This document shows, piece by piece, positions 1 through 8,676 of a stretch of 64,000 bases of DNA. This DNA comes from Paludisphaera borealis (lineage in GTDB: Bacteria > Planctomycetota > Planctomycetia > Isosphaerales > Isosphaeraceae). How positions within the stretch are numbered: the first letter of the stretch is position 1; every line of letters begins with the position of its first letter. Below the pieces are notes generated by a model. That model saw only the letters and a program-made list of their open reading frames with translations, did not search any database and had not been told where the DNA came from. The translations under genes were made by a program, and so were the position numbers. The DNA is taken from the NCBI RefSeq assembly GCF_001956985.1, contig NZ_CP019082.1, positions 1,612,001-1,676,000 on the forward strand, read 5' to 3'.

Positions 1-321
1 TCGGTGAAGGCCAACCTCGACATCTCGCACCTGGTCCTCTCCCATCAATCGGCCAAGTTGATCGAGACCCTGAGGGGCCGGGTCGCCCACGTCCACATCT
101 CCGACTGCGACGGCAAGGTTCACGGCGATTTGCCGCCGGGCCGGGGCGTGGTCGACTTCGCTCCATACCTTGATGCGATTCGAGATCTCGGGCTGGACGA
201 TGACGCGACGGTGTCGATCGAGTTGGAGTATTCGCCCGACCCCGAGCGGATCGTCGAGTGGGTCGAGGAAGCGTACACGGCGACCGCCGACCTGATGCGC
301 GCCGCCGGCCTGCGATCGTGA
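1..321 (+). CDS. Sugar phosphate isomerase/epimerase, C-terminal part (5' end outside window)
   Basis: Only the last 106 codons are in the window and the frame stays open to base 1, so the start lies upstream. The fragment matches the end of an AP-endonuclease-2/xylose-isomerase-like TIM barrel. HVHISDCDGKVHGD fits the metal-binding strand that follows the VH motif, GRGVVDF fits the usual G-x-G-x-(V/I)-D-(F/W) turn, and SIELEYSPDPERI carries the last barrel Glu. Such enzymes isomerise or epimerise sugars or sugar phosphates in the cytoplasm. The substrate cannot be read from this fragment. The stop codon overlaps the GTG start of the next gene, so the two are probably co-translated. Confidence 0.8.
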   Translation, partial: SVKANLDISHLVLSHQSAKLIETLRGRVAHVHISDCDGKVHGDLPPGRGVVDFAPYLDAIRDLGLDDDATVSIELEYSPDPERIVEWVEEAYTATADLMRAAGLRS

Positions 322-1976
322 GCGCCTGGGCGAGTTGGACGGCCCGCGCTCTGGTGATCGTCGGCCTCGCGGTCCTGATCGGCTGGCCACTGGCGGCGAC
401 GATCGTTGAGGCGGTCGGAGTTGCCGAGACGGCCTCGGATTCGAGCGGAGGACTCGACCCGGCGGCGACGGCCGCGGTCGTCGCCGAGAGCGGCGGCCTG
501 GCTCGACCGGCGCGGCTGGCTTTCGAAACCGTTGTGTTGGCCGTCGCGTCCGAAGCCCTGGCGTTGCCGGTGGGCGTCGCGCTCGCACTCTTGCTGTTCC
601 GCACCGACGTCTGGGGGCGCCGGCCGTTGCTGTTCTTGCTGGGGCTGGCGGCGTTCATCCCGTTGCCGCTGCACGCCACCGCCTGGCTGGGGGCGTTCGG
701 CAACGCCGGCCGAATGCAGGCGATCGGGGTTCAGCCGATCTTGGTTGGGCGACTGGGCGTGGCCGTGATCACCGCGCTGGCCGCCCTGCCCTGGGTCGTC
801 TTGCTATCGGGCGTCGGCCTGCGGCTGGTCGAGCCCGAGCTGGAAGAAGGCGCCCTGCTCGACTGGCCGGCGTGGCGGGTCTGGCTGGGCGTGACCTTGC
901 GACGGAGCCTTGGCGCGGTCGCCGCCTCGGCCCTGGCCGTCGCGGTGCTCGCGGCCGGCGACATGACGGTGACCGACCTCTTGCAGGTCCGTACCTACGC
1001 CGAGGAAGCGTACGTCCAGTTCACGCTGGGCAACGGCCCGGCCAGCGCGGCGGCCGTCGCGATTCCGCCACTGCTGGTCCTGGGGACGGTCGTTCTGCTG
1101 GTCTGCCGGTCGCTCGCGCGGCACGCGCCGAGGCGGCTGGCTTCGGCCTTCGAGCGGTCGAAAACCTGGCGGCTGGGCCGGTGGCGGGTTCCCCTGGGGA
1201 TTTTCCTCGTCGCCCTGGTCGGTAACATCGTGGCGTTGCCGCTCTACAGCCTGATCTGGCGCGCGGGGCGGGTCGGAGGCCGGGCGACGCTCGGCAAGCC
1301 GCCGACGTGGTCGTTCGCCGGCCTCGGAGGCTCGCTGCGGTTCGCGTTCGAGGAAAGCGTCGAACCGCTGACGACGAGCGTGATTCTCTCGCTGGGCGCG
1401 GCGACGCTGACGGTCGTGCTCGCCTGGGCGATCTGCTGGCTGAGTCGTGCGTCGCGCGGGTGGCAGGCGCTCACGCTGGGGGGCGTTGCCTTGACTCTCG
1501 CCGCGCCCGGGCCGGTCGTCGGCATGGCCTTGCTCCTCGCTTATCGCACGGTCGATTGGGTCTATGACTCGCCGTTGATCGTGGTCTTCGCCATGTCCGT
1601 CCGAGCGTTGCCGTACGCGATCCTGATCCTTTGGCCCTTCTTGCGGAGCTTGCCGACCGAGGTCTTCGAGGCCGCGGCGATGGACGGCGTCGGGCCGATC
1701 GGCGAAGTGTTTCGCATCGCGATCCCGCTCTCGCGACGAGCGACCCTGGCCGCCTGGGCCGTGGCGTTCGTCCTGAGCCTCGGCGAACTGCCGGCGACCA
1801 ACCTGATCGCGCCGCCGGGCGTGCAGACGATCAGCCTTCTGATCTGGAGCCTCCTGCATACCGGAGTGGAAAGCCACCTCGCGGCCGTGGCCCTCGTCAC
1901 CCTGGCCGCGATCGCCGTCGCCGGCGTCGTCGCGGTGTGGTTGCTTCAGCGCGCCGTGGCGCGGACTCGTGCATGA
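318..1976 (+). CDS. ABC transporter permease, fused two-domain type (iron/thiamine-like)
   Basis: A 552-residue membrane protein with about twelve hydrophobic segments in two homologous halves, as in FbpB/ThiP-type permeases. The second half holds a clear EAA loop (EAAAMDGVGPIGEVFRIAIP, about residues 450-470) that docks the ATPase. The first half has a weaker equivalent around EPELEEGALLD. I chose GTG at 318 over the longer frame from 258 because it overlaps the upstream TGA as GTGA and places the first transmembrane helix near the N-terminus. No binding protein or ATPase gene is visible; they may lie upstream of the window. The family imports ferric iron, thiamine, phosphonate-like or other small solutes, so the substrate is undetermined. 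Confidence 0.85.
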   Translation: MSAWASWTARALVIVGLAVLIGWPLAATIVEAVGVAETASDSSGGLDPAATAAVVAESGGLARPARLAFETVVLAVASEALALPVGVALALLLFRTDVWGRRPLLFLLGLAAFIPLPLHATAWLGAFGNAGRMQAIGVQPILVGRLGVAVITALAALPWVVLLSGVGLRLVEPELEEGALLDWPAWRVWLGVTLRRSLGAVAASALAVAVLAAGDMTVTDLLQVRTYAEEAYVQFTLGNGPASAAAVAIPPLLVLGTVVLLVCRSLARHAPRRLASAFERSKTWRLGRWRVPLGIFLVALVGNIVALPLYSLIWRAGRVGGRATLGKPPTWSFAGLGGSLRFAFEESVEPLTTSVILSLGAATLTVVLAWAICWLSRASRGWQALTLGGVALTLAAPGPVVGMALLLAYRTVDWVYDSPLIVVFAMSVRALPYAILILWPFLRSLPTEVFEAAAMDGVGPIGEVFRIAIPLSRRATLAAWAVAFVLSLGELPATNLIAPPGVQTISLLIWSLLHTGVESHLAAVALVTLAAIAVAGVVAVWLLQRAVARTRA

Positions 1977-2084
1977 CATGATCCGCCGGCGTCGTGTAAA
2001 ATCCGGTAGGTTTGTGAATGAGGATCAAGCTTCGACTGCGAACCGAAGCAATTTCCATCCCGGGATGCCCTGCCAGTGGAGGAG

Positions 2085-2498
2085 ATGATGACGAGCACAT
2101 CGTTTCACGGATCGGATCGGCGGCATCGATTACTACGCATCGTCGCTTCGATCTATAGCATGATCGGCGGAATCCTGCTCGGTCTGGGGACGTCCCTGAT
2201 GGCTTTCGCGCTCTACACCGCCCTGGCCACGACGATTTCGGTGCCACCGTCCGAGGTAGGATTTGGCCGTCCCCAGACGAGCTTCTCGCCGTTGTCCGCC
2301 GGCCTGGGCGCAACGCTGTCCTTGCTGTGGTCCGTCGGAATCCTACTCGGAGCACTGCAATTCCTGGCGACGGGGGCGCTCATTCGACTGATGATTCAAC
2401 TCGAAGCGAATACGCGCGCCACGGCCCAGCTTCTCGACCGAGTTCAGGTGCGTCTGGAGCCGGCCCAGGAAGGGACGGGGTCGATGTTCGTCGCCTGA
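2085..2498 (+). CDS. Small two-helix membrane protein, unknown function
   Basis: About 137 residues. There are two strong hydrophobic helices, one from about IYSMIGGILLGLGTSL and one in the LLWSVGILLGALQFL region, joined by a short polar loop. A charged amphipathic C-terminal tail (LIRLMIQLEANTRATAQLLD) follows and could form a short coiled coil. A GGAGG at 2079-2083 precedes ATG codons at 2085 and 2088, and a GTG at 2076 is also possible, so the exact start is uncertain by a few codons. It stands alone between the permease and the convergent hemG gene. No family was recognised. Confidence 0.6.
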   Translation: MMTSTSFHGSDRRHRLLRIVASIYSMIGGILLGLGTSLMAFALYTALATTISVPPSEVGFGRPQTSFSPLSAGLGATLSLLWSVGILLGALQFLATGALIRLMIQLEANTRATAQLLDRVQVRLEPAQEGTGSMFVA

Positions 2499-2530
2499 AC
2501 CGAGGCTCGGAACCGCTTGCGGGCGAGCCG

Positions 2531-4018
2531 TTACGCCGCGGCGATCGAGCCGGAGCCGGCGAGGGCCGAGACGACGGCGTCGGCGGTGGTCTCGGCGGCG
2601 TGGACGCAGTCGGGGATGCCGACGCCGTCGAACGCAATTCCGGTCAGGAACAGGTTGGGGTGCCTGGCCGCCTTGCGTCGGATCGTCTCGACGCGTTCCA
2701 GGTGCCCGAGCACGTACTGCGGCATGGCGCGGGGGTGGCGGCCGATTTCCAGGAAGAGGGGCTCGCCGCGGACGCCGATCAGGTCGCCGAGTTCGCGGGC
2801 GACGATCTCGCGGATCGCGTCGTCGTCGAGGTCGAACAGGTCGGGCTGGGTGGCTCCGCCGATGAACACCCGGATCAGGGCCGAGCCGGCCGGGGCGCGA
2901 CTCGGGAACTTGACGTTGAGGAACGAGGCGGCGAGGATCGACCGCGACTCGACGGCCGGCACGACGACGCCGAAGCCGTCGAGCGGGTGCTTCACCTGGT
3001 CGCGGCGGTAGGCGACGTTGACGATGATCGACGAGGCGTAGGGGATCGCGCGGAGCTGGAGGGCCAGCGAGGGGTCGAGGCCGTCGAGCATCCGGGCCGT
3101 CGCGTGGGCTTCGGTCGTCGCGATCACGGCGTCGGCCTCGATCGGCGGGCCGTTGAGCAGCTCGACGACCCAGCCCGCACGATCGCTCCGGCGGCTGATC
3201 CGGCGCACCGGTCGGCCGGTCTGGATCGCGCCCTCGCCGAGCGAGGCCGCCAGTGTTCGCGGCAGGACGTCCATGCCGTCGGCCAGCGAGACGAACATGC
3301 CGTACCTCGCGCCCGACGATTCCTTCTCGCGACGCCGGGTCTCGGCGCTGCCGCGTTGCCGCCAGGCCGCCCGAATCAGGCTGCCATATTGCTTTTCCAT
3401 GGCCAGGAATTGGGGGAGCGTGGCCTTGAGGCTCAGGTTGCCGGGGTCGCCGGTGTAGATGCCTCCCACGAGAGGTTGCACCAGGCGTTCGAGCGCCTCG
3501 CGACCGAACCGACGGCGGACGAAGGAGGCCAGGCTTTCCTCGGCGTCGCTGTCGCGGCGCGGGATCATGATCTCGGCCAAGAGCCGGAGCTTGCCCCGCC
3601 ATGAGAGGATCGGCGTGGTGAGGATCGGCAGCAGCCGGTGCGGGGCCATCAGCACGAACCCCTCGGGCACTGGTACGAGACGGCCGTTGCGGACGACGAA
3701 CGAGCGGCGATGGGCCGAATCGGTCTCGATCAACTGATCTTCGAGGTTCAGCCGACGGCAGAGGTCGAGCGCCCACGGCTTGTTGGTGATGAACGAATCC
3801 GGGCCGCCTTCGAGCGTGAAGCCATCGCGGCGGTCGGTCCGGATCACCCCGCCGACGCGGTCTTTCGCTTCGAGGACGACGACTTCGACGGGCCTTCGGA
3901 GCTGCTTCGCCGATTCGTGGAGGCGGTGCGCGGCGACGAGTCCGGAGAGTCCGCCGCCGATCACGACCACCCGATCCGTAGTCTTCGAGCCTGACGACCG
4001 CTCGAGCGAAGTCTTCAT
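2531..4018 (-). CDS. hemG: Oxygen-dependent protoporphyrinogen oxidase (HemG/HemY type)
   Basis: About 495 residues. It oxidises protoporphyrinogen IX (or coproporphyrinogen III) with FAD near the end of haem synthesis. The N-terminal dinucleotide fold is clear: VVVIGGGLSGLVAAHRL followed by the conserved VVVLEAKDRVGGVIRT and EGGPDSF. The C-terminal FAD-contact region includes LFLTGIAFDGVGIPDCV, typical of the family. ATG at 4018 is preferred because GAGGGA lies 9 bases upstream; a TTG at 4063 would add 15 residues. It lies 102 bases downstream of hemE on the same strand, so the two are probably an operon. A ferrochelatase gene is not between them. Confidence 0.92.
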   Translation of the reverse strand: MKTSLERSSGSKTTDRVVVIGGGLSGLVAAHRLHESAKQLRRPVEVVVLEAKDRVGGVIRTDRRDGFTLEGGPDSFITNKPWALDLCRRLNLEDQLIETDSAHRRSFVVRNGRLVPVPEGFVLMAPHRLLPILTTPILSWRGKLRLLAEIMIPRRDSDAEESLASFVRRRFGREALERLVQPLVGGIYTGDPGNLSLKATLPQFLAMEKQYGSLIRAAWRQRGSAETRRREKESSGARYGMFVSLADGMDVLPRTLAASLGEGAIQTGRPVRRISRRSDRAGWVVELLNGPPIEADAVIATTEAHATARMLDGLDPSLALQLRAIPYASSIIVNVAYRRDQVKHPLDGFGVVVPAVESRSILAASFLNVKFPSRAPAGSALIRVFIGGATQPDLFDLDDDAIREIVARELGDLIGVRGEPLFLEIGRHPRAMPQYVLGHLERVETIRRKAARHPNLFLTGIAFDGVGIPDCVHAAETTADAVVSALAGSGSIAAA

Positions 4019-4120
4019 CAACACAAGTCCCTCGCGAGCCGTTCTGGGAACCTCGCTGCTCAAACCGCGAGTGTCGCCGATTCCAACCGATTTTGCCAGA
4101 TGCGAGGGAAAAATGTCAGT

Positions 4121-5212
4121 TCAACCGACGCCGCCGCGACGCGTCTGAGAATACTCGTGGACGACGTCGATGAGCGCACGGACGTGGTCGACCGGCGTGT
4201 GCTGCAAGACGCCGTGTCCCAGGTTGAAGATGTGGCCGGGCCGGCCGTCGGCCTGGTCGAGAATCCGATGGGTCTGGGCGGTGATCTCGGAAATCGGCGC
4301 GAACAAGGTGACGGGGTCGAGGTTGCCTTGCACGCCGACCTGGTCGCCGAGCCGGCTCCAGGCCTCGTCGAGTTCCACCCGCCAGTCGAGCCCGATCACC
4401 GAGCCGCCGGCGTCGCGTTGCAGTTCGAGCAGCGAGCCGGTGCCGGTCCCGAAGTGGATCGACGGAACCCTCGGATCAAGCATCGAGAAAAGGCGCGTCA
4501 TGTGCGGCTGGACGAACCGTCTATAATCGTGAGGGCTGAGCGCGCCGACCCAACTGTCGAAAACCTGGAGCACTTGGGCGCCGGCCTCGACCTGGGCGTT
4601 CAGGTAACGGGCCGTGGCGTCGACCAAGATTTCCATCAGGGCGTTCCAGGCGCCGGGGTCGCGGAGCATCCAGGCCTTGGCTTTTTCGTAGTGTCGCGAG
4701 CCGCCCCCCTCGATGGCGTAGCAGGCCAAGGTGAACGGAGCGCCGGCGAATCCGATCAAGGGGAGCGATGGCGGCAGAGCCGCCCGGATCAGCCGCACGG
4801 CCTCGAAGACGAAGCCCAGGGGTTCGAGATCGTCGAGCCGTCGCAGCCGATCGACGTCGTCGGCCGACTGGATCGGATTGTGGATGACCGGTCCTTCCCC
4901 CTTGGCGAACTCCAGGTCGAATCCGAGCGGTTCGAGGATCAGTAGGATGTCCGCGAAGAGAATGGCCGCATCGACGCCCAGAATTTCCGCCGCGGTGACG
5001 GTCACCTCGGTCGCCAGTTCGGGCTGCTTGCAAAGTTCGAGGAACGACGTCGTGGCGCGGACCGCCCGGTACTCGGCCATGTAACGGCCGGCCTGACGCA
5101 TCAGCCAGACCGGCGTGACGTCGGTCGGCTCGCGGCGGCAGGCCTTCAGGAACGGGCTGTTCCACAATCCGTCGGGGAGGGGCTGGTCGGTGGAGGCGGG
5201 GGCGCTGGACAT
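4121..5212 (-). CDS. hemE: Uroporphyrinogen decarboxylase
   Basis: 363 residues, the normal length. It removes four acetate carboxyl groups from uroporphyrinogen III to give coproporphyrinogen III in the cytoplasm. The signature MRQAGRYMAEYR is at about residues 38-49. The family's catalytic Asp region appears as ILFADILLILEPLG, the Tyr region as GAPFTLACYAIEG, and the C-terminal His as FNLGHGVLQHTP. A weak AAAGGAA lies 11 bases before the ATG. The gene is first of a hemE-hemG pair and is divergent from the LOG-family gene. Confidence 0.96.
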   Translation of the reverse strand: MSSAPASTDQPLPDGLWNSPFLKACRREPTDVTPVWLMRQAGRYMAEYRAVRATTSFLELCKQPELATEVTVTAAEILGVDAAILFADILLILEPLGFDLEFAKGEGPVIHNPIQSADDVDRLRRLDDLEPLGFVFEAVRLIRAALPPSLPLIGFAGAPFTLACYAIEGGGSRHYEKAKAWMLRDPGAWNALMEILVDATARYLNAQVEAGAQVLQVFDSWVGALSPHDYRRFVQPHMTRLFSMLDPRVPSIHFGTGTGSLLELQRDAGGSVIGLDWRVELDEAWSRLGDQVGVQGNLDPVTLFAPISEITAQTHRILDQADGRPGHIFNLGHGVLQHTPVDHVRALIDVVHEYSQTRRGGVG

Positions 5213-5413
5213 GGAATCGGGTCGTTTCCTTTGGGCCGAACAAGCGGGAGGAATTAGAGTTCCCCCATGTTAACGGCTCCGTCGTAGTCGTGGGAACTGG
5301 CTCTGGCGTGATTCTTGAGTACAACAGCCAGGAGATTGGCGGTCCAGGCCGAGCGTACAATAGGTTAGGATGGAATCCGAAGCATTACGATTTCGAGGAA
5401 AGCATTCATCAAA

Positions 5414-6376
5414 ATGGATCAGCACGACTCTTGCGACAGGCCGCGTCGTTCGGCCGATCAGCCGGGGGCCGACGCCTCGGATGCGGATTTCTTGAGCTCC
5501 AAAGGTAGAGAGGCCCTATCCCCGGCCGTGCATCGCAACGGCTCCCAGCCCCGTTCGTCGATCGGCGGCAGGACCGATGACGAGCAACTCCTGAACCGGC
5601 CGGCGTCGTCGGACCTGGTCCCGACTCCCTGGATGCCCGAGCAGGCGGCCTTCACCCATGACGAACCCTGGCGCGTGCTTCGCATTCAGGGCGAGTTCGT
5701 CCACGGGATCAACGCCCTGGCCGAAGTGGGCGCCGCCGTGACGGTCTTCGGCTCGGCTCGAATCAAGGAGCCGAACCCCCTTTATGAGGACGCCCGGAAG
5801 CTTGGCAGGCTGCTGGCCGACGCGGGGTTCGCGGTGATCACCGGGGGAGGTCCGGGGATCATGGAGGCGGCCAACCGGGGCGCTTTCGAGGCCGGCGGGT
5901 CGTCGATCGGCTGCAACATCCAGCTCCCGTTCGAGCAGGTCGGCAATCCTTACGTCAACCTGTCGATCGATTTCCGTTATTTCTTCGTCCGCAAGACGAT
6001 GTTCGTCAAGTTCTCCGACGGGTTCGTCATCTTCCCTGGCGGCTTCGGCACGCTCGACGAGATGTTCGAAGCCCTGACGCTCGTGCAGACGCGGAAGATC
6101 AACCGATTCCCGATCCTGCTCTACGGCACGGCCTACTGGAAGGGCATGCTCGACTGGGTCGTCGACACCGTGCTCGAATCCGGGGCGATTTCGCCCGAAG
6201 ACATGAACTTGCTGATCGTGACCGACTCGCTCGAAGAGATCCGCGACGCGATGGTCGAGTGCTATAAGAAGCGGTGCTGGGATACGTGGAAGCGATCGGT
6301 CGGCGCCAGCGTCGACGCCGATCCGCCGGGCGCCCCCGCCTCGGCCCTCGACCCAAGCAAGGGCGACGCCGAGTAG
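5414..6376 (+). CDS. LOG-family (TIGR00730) nucleotide phosphoribohydrolase-like protein
   Basis: 320 residues. The Rossmann-like LOG domain spans about residues 105-290 with AVITGGGPGIMEAANRGA and the hallmark PGGFGTLDEMFEALTLVQT, which holds the conserved Gly-rich loop and catalytic Glu. Family members release bases from nucleoside 5'-monophosphates and were long annotated as lysine decarboxylases. The first 80 or so residues are a polar, low-complexity extension that ordinary LOG proteins lack. The real start could be internal, since the ATG at 5414 has only a distant GAGGAAA. The next gene begins 26 bases downstream. Confidence 0.88.
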   Translation: MDQHDSCDRPRRSADQPGADASDADFLSSKGREALSPAVHRNGSQPRSSIGGRTDDEQLLNRPASSDLVPTPWMPEQAAFTHDEPWRVLRIQGEFVHGINALAEVGAAVTVFGSARIKEPNPLYEDARKLGRLLADAGFAVITGGGPGIMEAANRGAFEAGGSSIGCNIQLPFEQVGNPYVNLSIDFRYFFVRKTMFVKFSDGFVIFPGGFGTLDEMFEALTLVQTRKINRFPILLYGTAYWKGMLDWVVDTVLESGAISPEDMNLLIVTDSLEEIRDAMVECYKKRCWDTWKRSVGASVDADPPGAPASALDPSKGDAE

Positions 6377-6401
6377 AGTCATCGATGGAGATTTTCCGAC
6401 C

Positions 6402-7616
6402 ATGAAGGACGCCTTGACGCCAGCGATCGAGCCGGCCGTGACCGATGCGCCCCAGGGCTTCGACGACCTCGAAGCGATTCTCGACGCCGAAGGACCCGCC
6501 CCGGCCCTCGATCGCCTGATCGAGCGTTTGGACGCGTCGCGCGACTACCGGCTCTTGCTTGACGCCCTCTTGCTCAAGGCCCGGCACGAGCTGGGACTGC
6601 CGTTGATCCAGGTCGGCAAGTACGCCGAGCTGCCTGAGGAGCAAAGAACGCGATTCGAAGACCGTTACGTCGAGGCGCTCCGCCGCGTCGGCTCGCGGTT
6701 CCTCGACGTCGACGACATCCCCACCGCCTGGGCCTATTTTCGGGCCATCGGCGAGACCGCGCCGGTCGCCGCCGCGCTCGAGACGTCGCAGGCTCCGAAA
6801 GACCCCGAGAAGCTCGGGCCGATAATCGAGGTCGCCTTCCACCAGGGGGCCAACCCGAGGCGTGGTTTCGAGCTAATCCTCGAGCATTACGGCGCCTGCT
6901 CGGCGATCACGTCGCTCGAACAGCTTGGACCGATCGATCCCGCGATTCGGTCCGCGTGCATCGAACGGCTGATCCGCCACATCCACGCCCAGCTCGCGGC
7001 CAACATCCGGGCCGACGTCGTCCAGCGCGGGCAGCCGAAATCGCCCGAGGGCGCTCCGATCGCGCAGCTCATCGCGGGGCGGGACTGGCTGTTCTCGGAC
7101 GAGTCGTACCACATCGACATCTCGCACCTGACCTCGACGGTCCGGTCGTCGCTTCAGGTCACCGACCCCGAGGCGCTCGACCTGGCGATCGACCTCGCCG
7201 AGTACGGCCGGCGGCTGTCGCCCAGGCTTCAGTACGACGGGGCGCCTCCATTCGAGCGGACCTTCGAGGATCATTACGTCTTCCTCCGCGCGGTCCGCGG
7301 GCACGACGTCGACGCCGCGATCGCTCACTTCCAGGCGAAGCTCCCCGCGCCGGAGGCCGGCGCCGAGGACCTGGAGTCCACCATGCCCGCCCAGGTTCTG
7401 GTCAACCTGCTGGTCCGGCTCGACCGCCTCGACGAGGCGATCGATGTCGCCGCGGCTCACCTCGCGAACGTGCCCGACTCGCTGCTCGCCTGCCCACCGC
7501 TCGCCGAGCTTTGCCAGCGCTCGGGGCGGCTTGATCGACTGGCGTCGGCAGCCCGCACCATGAACCACCCGGTCCATTTCCTGGCCGCGATGATCCAGGC
7601 CCGGAACAAGCCGTAA
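6402..7616 (+). CDS. Conserved-looking cytoplasmic protein of unknown function
   Basis: 404 residues, rich in Ala, Leu, Glu and Arg and predicted helical throughout, with no signal peptide or membrane segment. Motif-like stretches include LLLDALLLKARHELGLPL near residue 50 and HYGACSAITSLEQL near 165. The tail (residues 330-400) has spaced helix pairs resembling degenerate TPR repeats. GGAG sits 11 bases before the ATG. It follows the LOG-family gene by 26 bases and is probably co-transcribed. No named domain was recognised; a TPR-like solenoid is only a guess. Confidence 0.75.
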   Translation: MKDALTPAIEPAVTDAPQGFDDLEAILDAEGPAPALDRLIERLDASRDYRLLLDALLLKARHELGLPLIQVGKYAELPEEQRTRFEDRYVEALRRVGSRFLDVDDIPTAWAYFRAIGETAPVAAALETSQAPKDPEKLGPIIEVAFHQGANPRRGFELILEHYGACSAITSLEQLGPIDPAIRSACIERLIRHIHAQLAANIRADVVQRGQPKSPEGAPIAQLIAGRDWLFSDESYHIDISHLTSTVRSSLQVTDPEALDLAIDLAEYGRRLSPRLQYDGAPPFERTFEDHYVFLRAVRGHDVDAAIAHFQAKLPAPEAGAEDLESTMPAQVLVNLLVRLDRLDEAIDVAAAHLANVPDSLLACPPLAELCQRSGRLDRLASAARTMNHPVHFLAAMIQARNKP

Positions 7617-7841
7617 GATCGCACCTGAGTTTCGGATTTCCACGGATTCGAGACTTGATCGGAGGCCGTCCGTCGTCCTCTAATTGTAGGGTCGAATTGC
7701 GGCGTCGAAACCCGCTCTCGATCTTCCGGCTAGTACATAAACTCGACCAGAGTGCGAGGCCGTCGCCCATCGACGTCTCGCGCGATGATCGGTCAAGAAG
7801 ACGCCCGACGCTCCTGGCCTTGATTGACGAGGTTTCCCTTG

Positions 7842-8456
7842 ATGAAACGTCTTCTGGGAGCGATCGTGACGTTGCTCTTGCTCGCCACGTCGACGTTCGG
7901 ACTGGATGATCCGCCGAAGCCCGTCAGCCTCTTCGACGGCAAGACGCTTGAAGGCTGGGTCGCTGAGCACGCCGACGGATTCGGCGTTCACGACTCGGTC
8001 CTCGCCGTCAATGGAGGCGCGGGGTGGTTGCGGTCGGCCAAGTCGTACAAGAATTTCGAGCTCGACGCCGAATTCCGGATCGTCAAGGCGGGGACCGAGG
8101 GAAGCCTGCTGTTCCGAACCAGTCTCGAAACCGCGCCGACGGATCCGTTTGGACCCGTCAAGGGGTATCAGCTCCAGCTCATGGACGGCGACGGCGGCTT
8201 CATGCTCTTCGGCCACGGGACCAACCCGCCTCGGTTCGAGCGCAAGACCGATGCGCTCAAGGCGGCGGCGAAGGAACTCGGGACCTGGCGAAAGCTCAAG
8301 ATCAAGGTCGTCGGCGCGCACCTGGAGGCTCGGCTCGACGACGTCCTGATCACGACGTCCGACGCGATCGAGCAGAACCCCGGTCATCTCGGTCTGATCG
8401 GTAAGACCGGTCAGCTCGAATGGCGGAACATGACGATCCTCGTCCATCCCGATTGA
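7842..8456 (+). CDS. Secreted DUF1080 (3-keto-disaccharide hydrolase-like) protein
   Basis: 204 residues. A signal peptide (MKRLLGAIVTLLLLATSTFG) is followed by the DUF1080 opening VSLFDGKTLEGW, and the jelly-roll continues through SYKNFELDAEFRI, GSLLFRT and GYQLQLMDGDGG to the terminal LEWRNMTILV strand. The family is a concanavalin-like fold common in planctomycetes; some members hydrolyse 3-keto-glycosides outside the cell. The ATG at 7842 is chosen because it begins the signal peptide; an upstream TTG at 7824 is less likely. It faces the minus-strand gene at 8461, leaving only 4 bases between them. Confidence 0.85.
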   Translation: MKRLLGAIVTLLLLATSTFGLDDPPKPVSLFDGKTLEGWVAEHADGFGVHDSVLAVNGGAGWLRSAKSYKNFELDAEFRIVKAGTEGSLLFRTSLETAPTDPFGPVKGYQLQLMDGDGGFMLFGHGTNPPRFERKTDALKAAAKELGTWRKLKIKVVGAHLEARLDDVLITTSDAIEQNPGHLGLIGKTGQLEWRNMTILVHPD

Positions 8457-8460
8457 ACGA

Positions 8461-8676
8461 TCAGGCGAAGCCTTCCTCCTCGATCAGGCAGAGGCCGGCG
8501 TCCGCCAACTCGGCGGCGGTGTGCTCCTCGAAGCGGCTGAGCAACAGGTCTCGGCCCCAGTCTTCGTTCTCGACGGCTTCGAGCGGCGGTAGTCGATCCT
8601 CGCCGAAGTGATTGACGAGGATCACATAAGCCTCGGCGACGCCAAGCTCGACGACCGGCTTCAGCTTCATCTTCAT
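8461..8676 (-). CDS. Small acidic protein coupled to the site-2 protease gene
   Basis: 71 residues from the ATG at 8676. That start codon overlaps the TGA of the upstream M50 protease gene (ATGA at 8676-8673), a normal sign of translational coupling. An in-frame ATG lies two codons further upstream. The sequence is acidic with alternating short helices (VAEAYVILVNHFGEDRL, LLLSRFEEHTAAELADAG) and no signal or membrane segment. I do not recognise a family. The context suggests a partner or regulator of the protease, but that is inference only. Confidence 0.6.
   Translation of the reverse strand: MKMKLKPVVELGVAEAYVILVNHFGEDRLPPLEAVENEDWGRDLLLSRFEEHTAAELADAGLCLIEEEGFA

Noticed and set aside
804-1979. 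Long minus-strand open frame opposite the ABC permease
   Set aside because: Arg/Gln/Asp-rich translation without any domain, exactly antisense to a well-supported membrane protein; a GC-rich shadow frame.
2327-3604. 425-codon plus-strand frame opposite hemG
   Set aside because: Low-complexity Gly/Asp/Arg translation with no motif; hemG on the other strand is certain.
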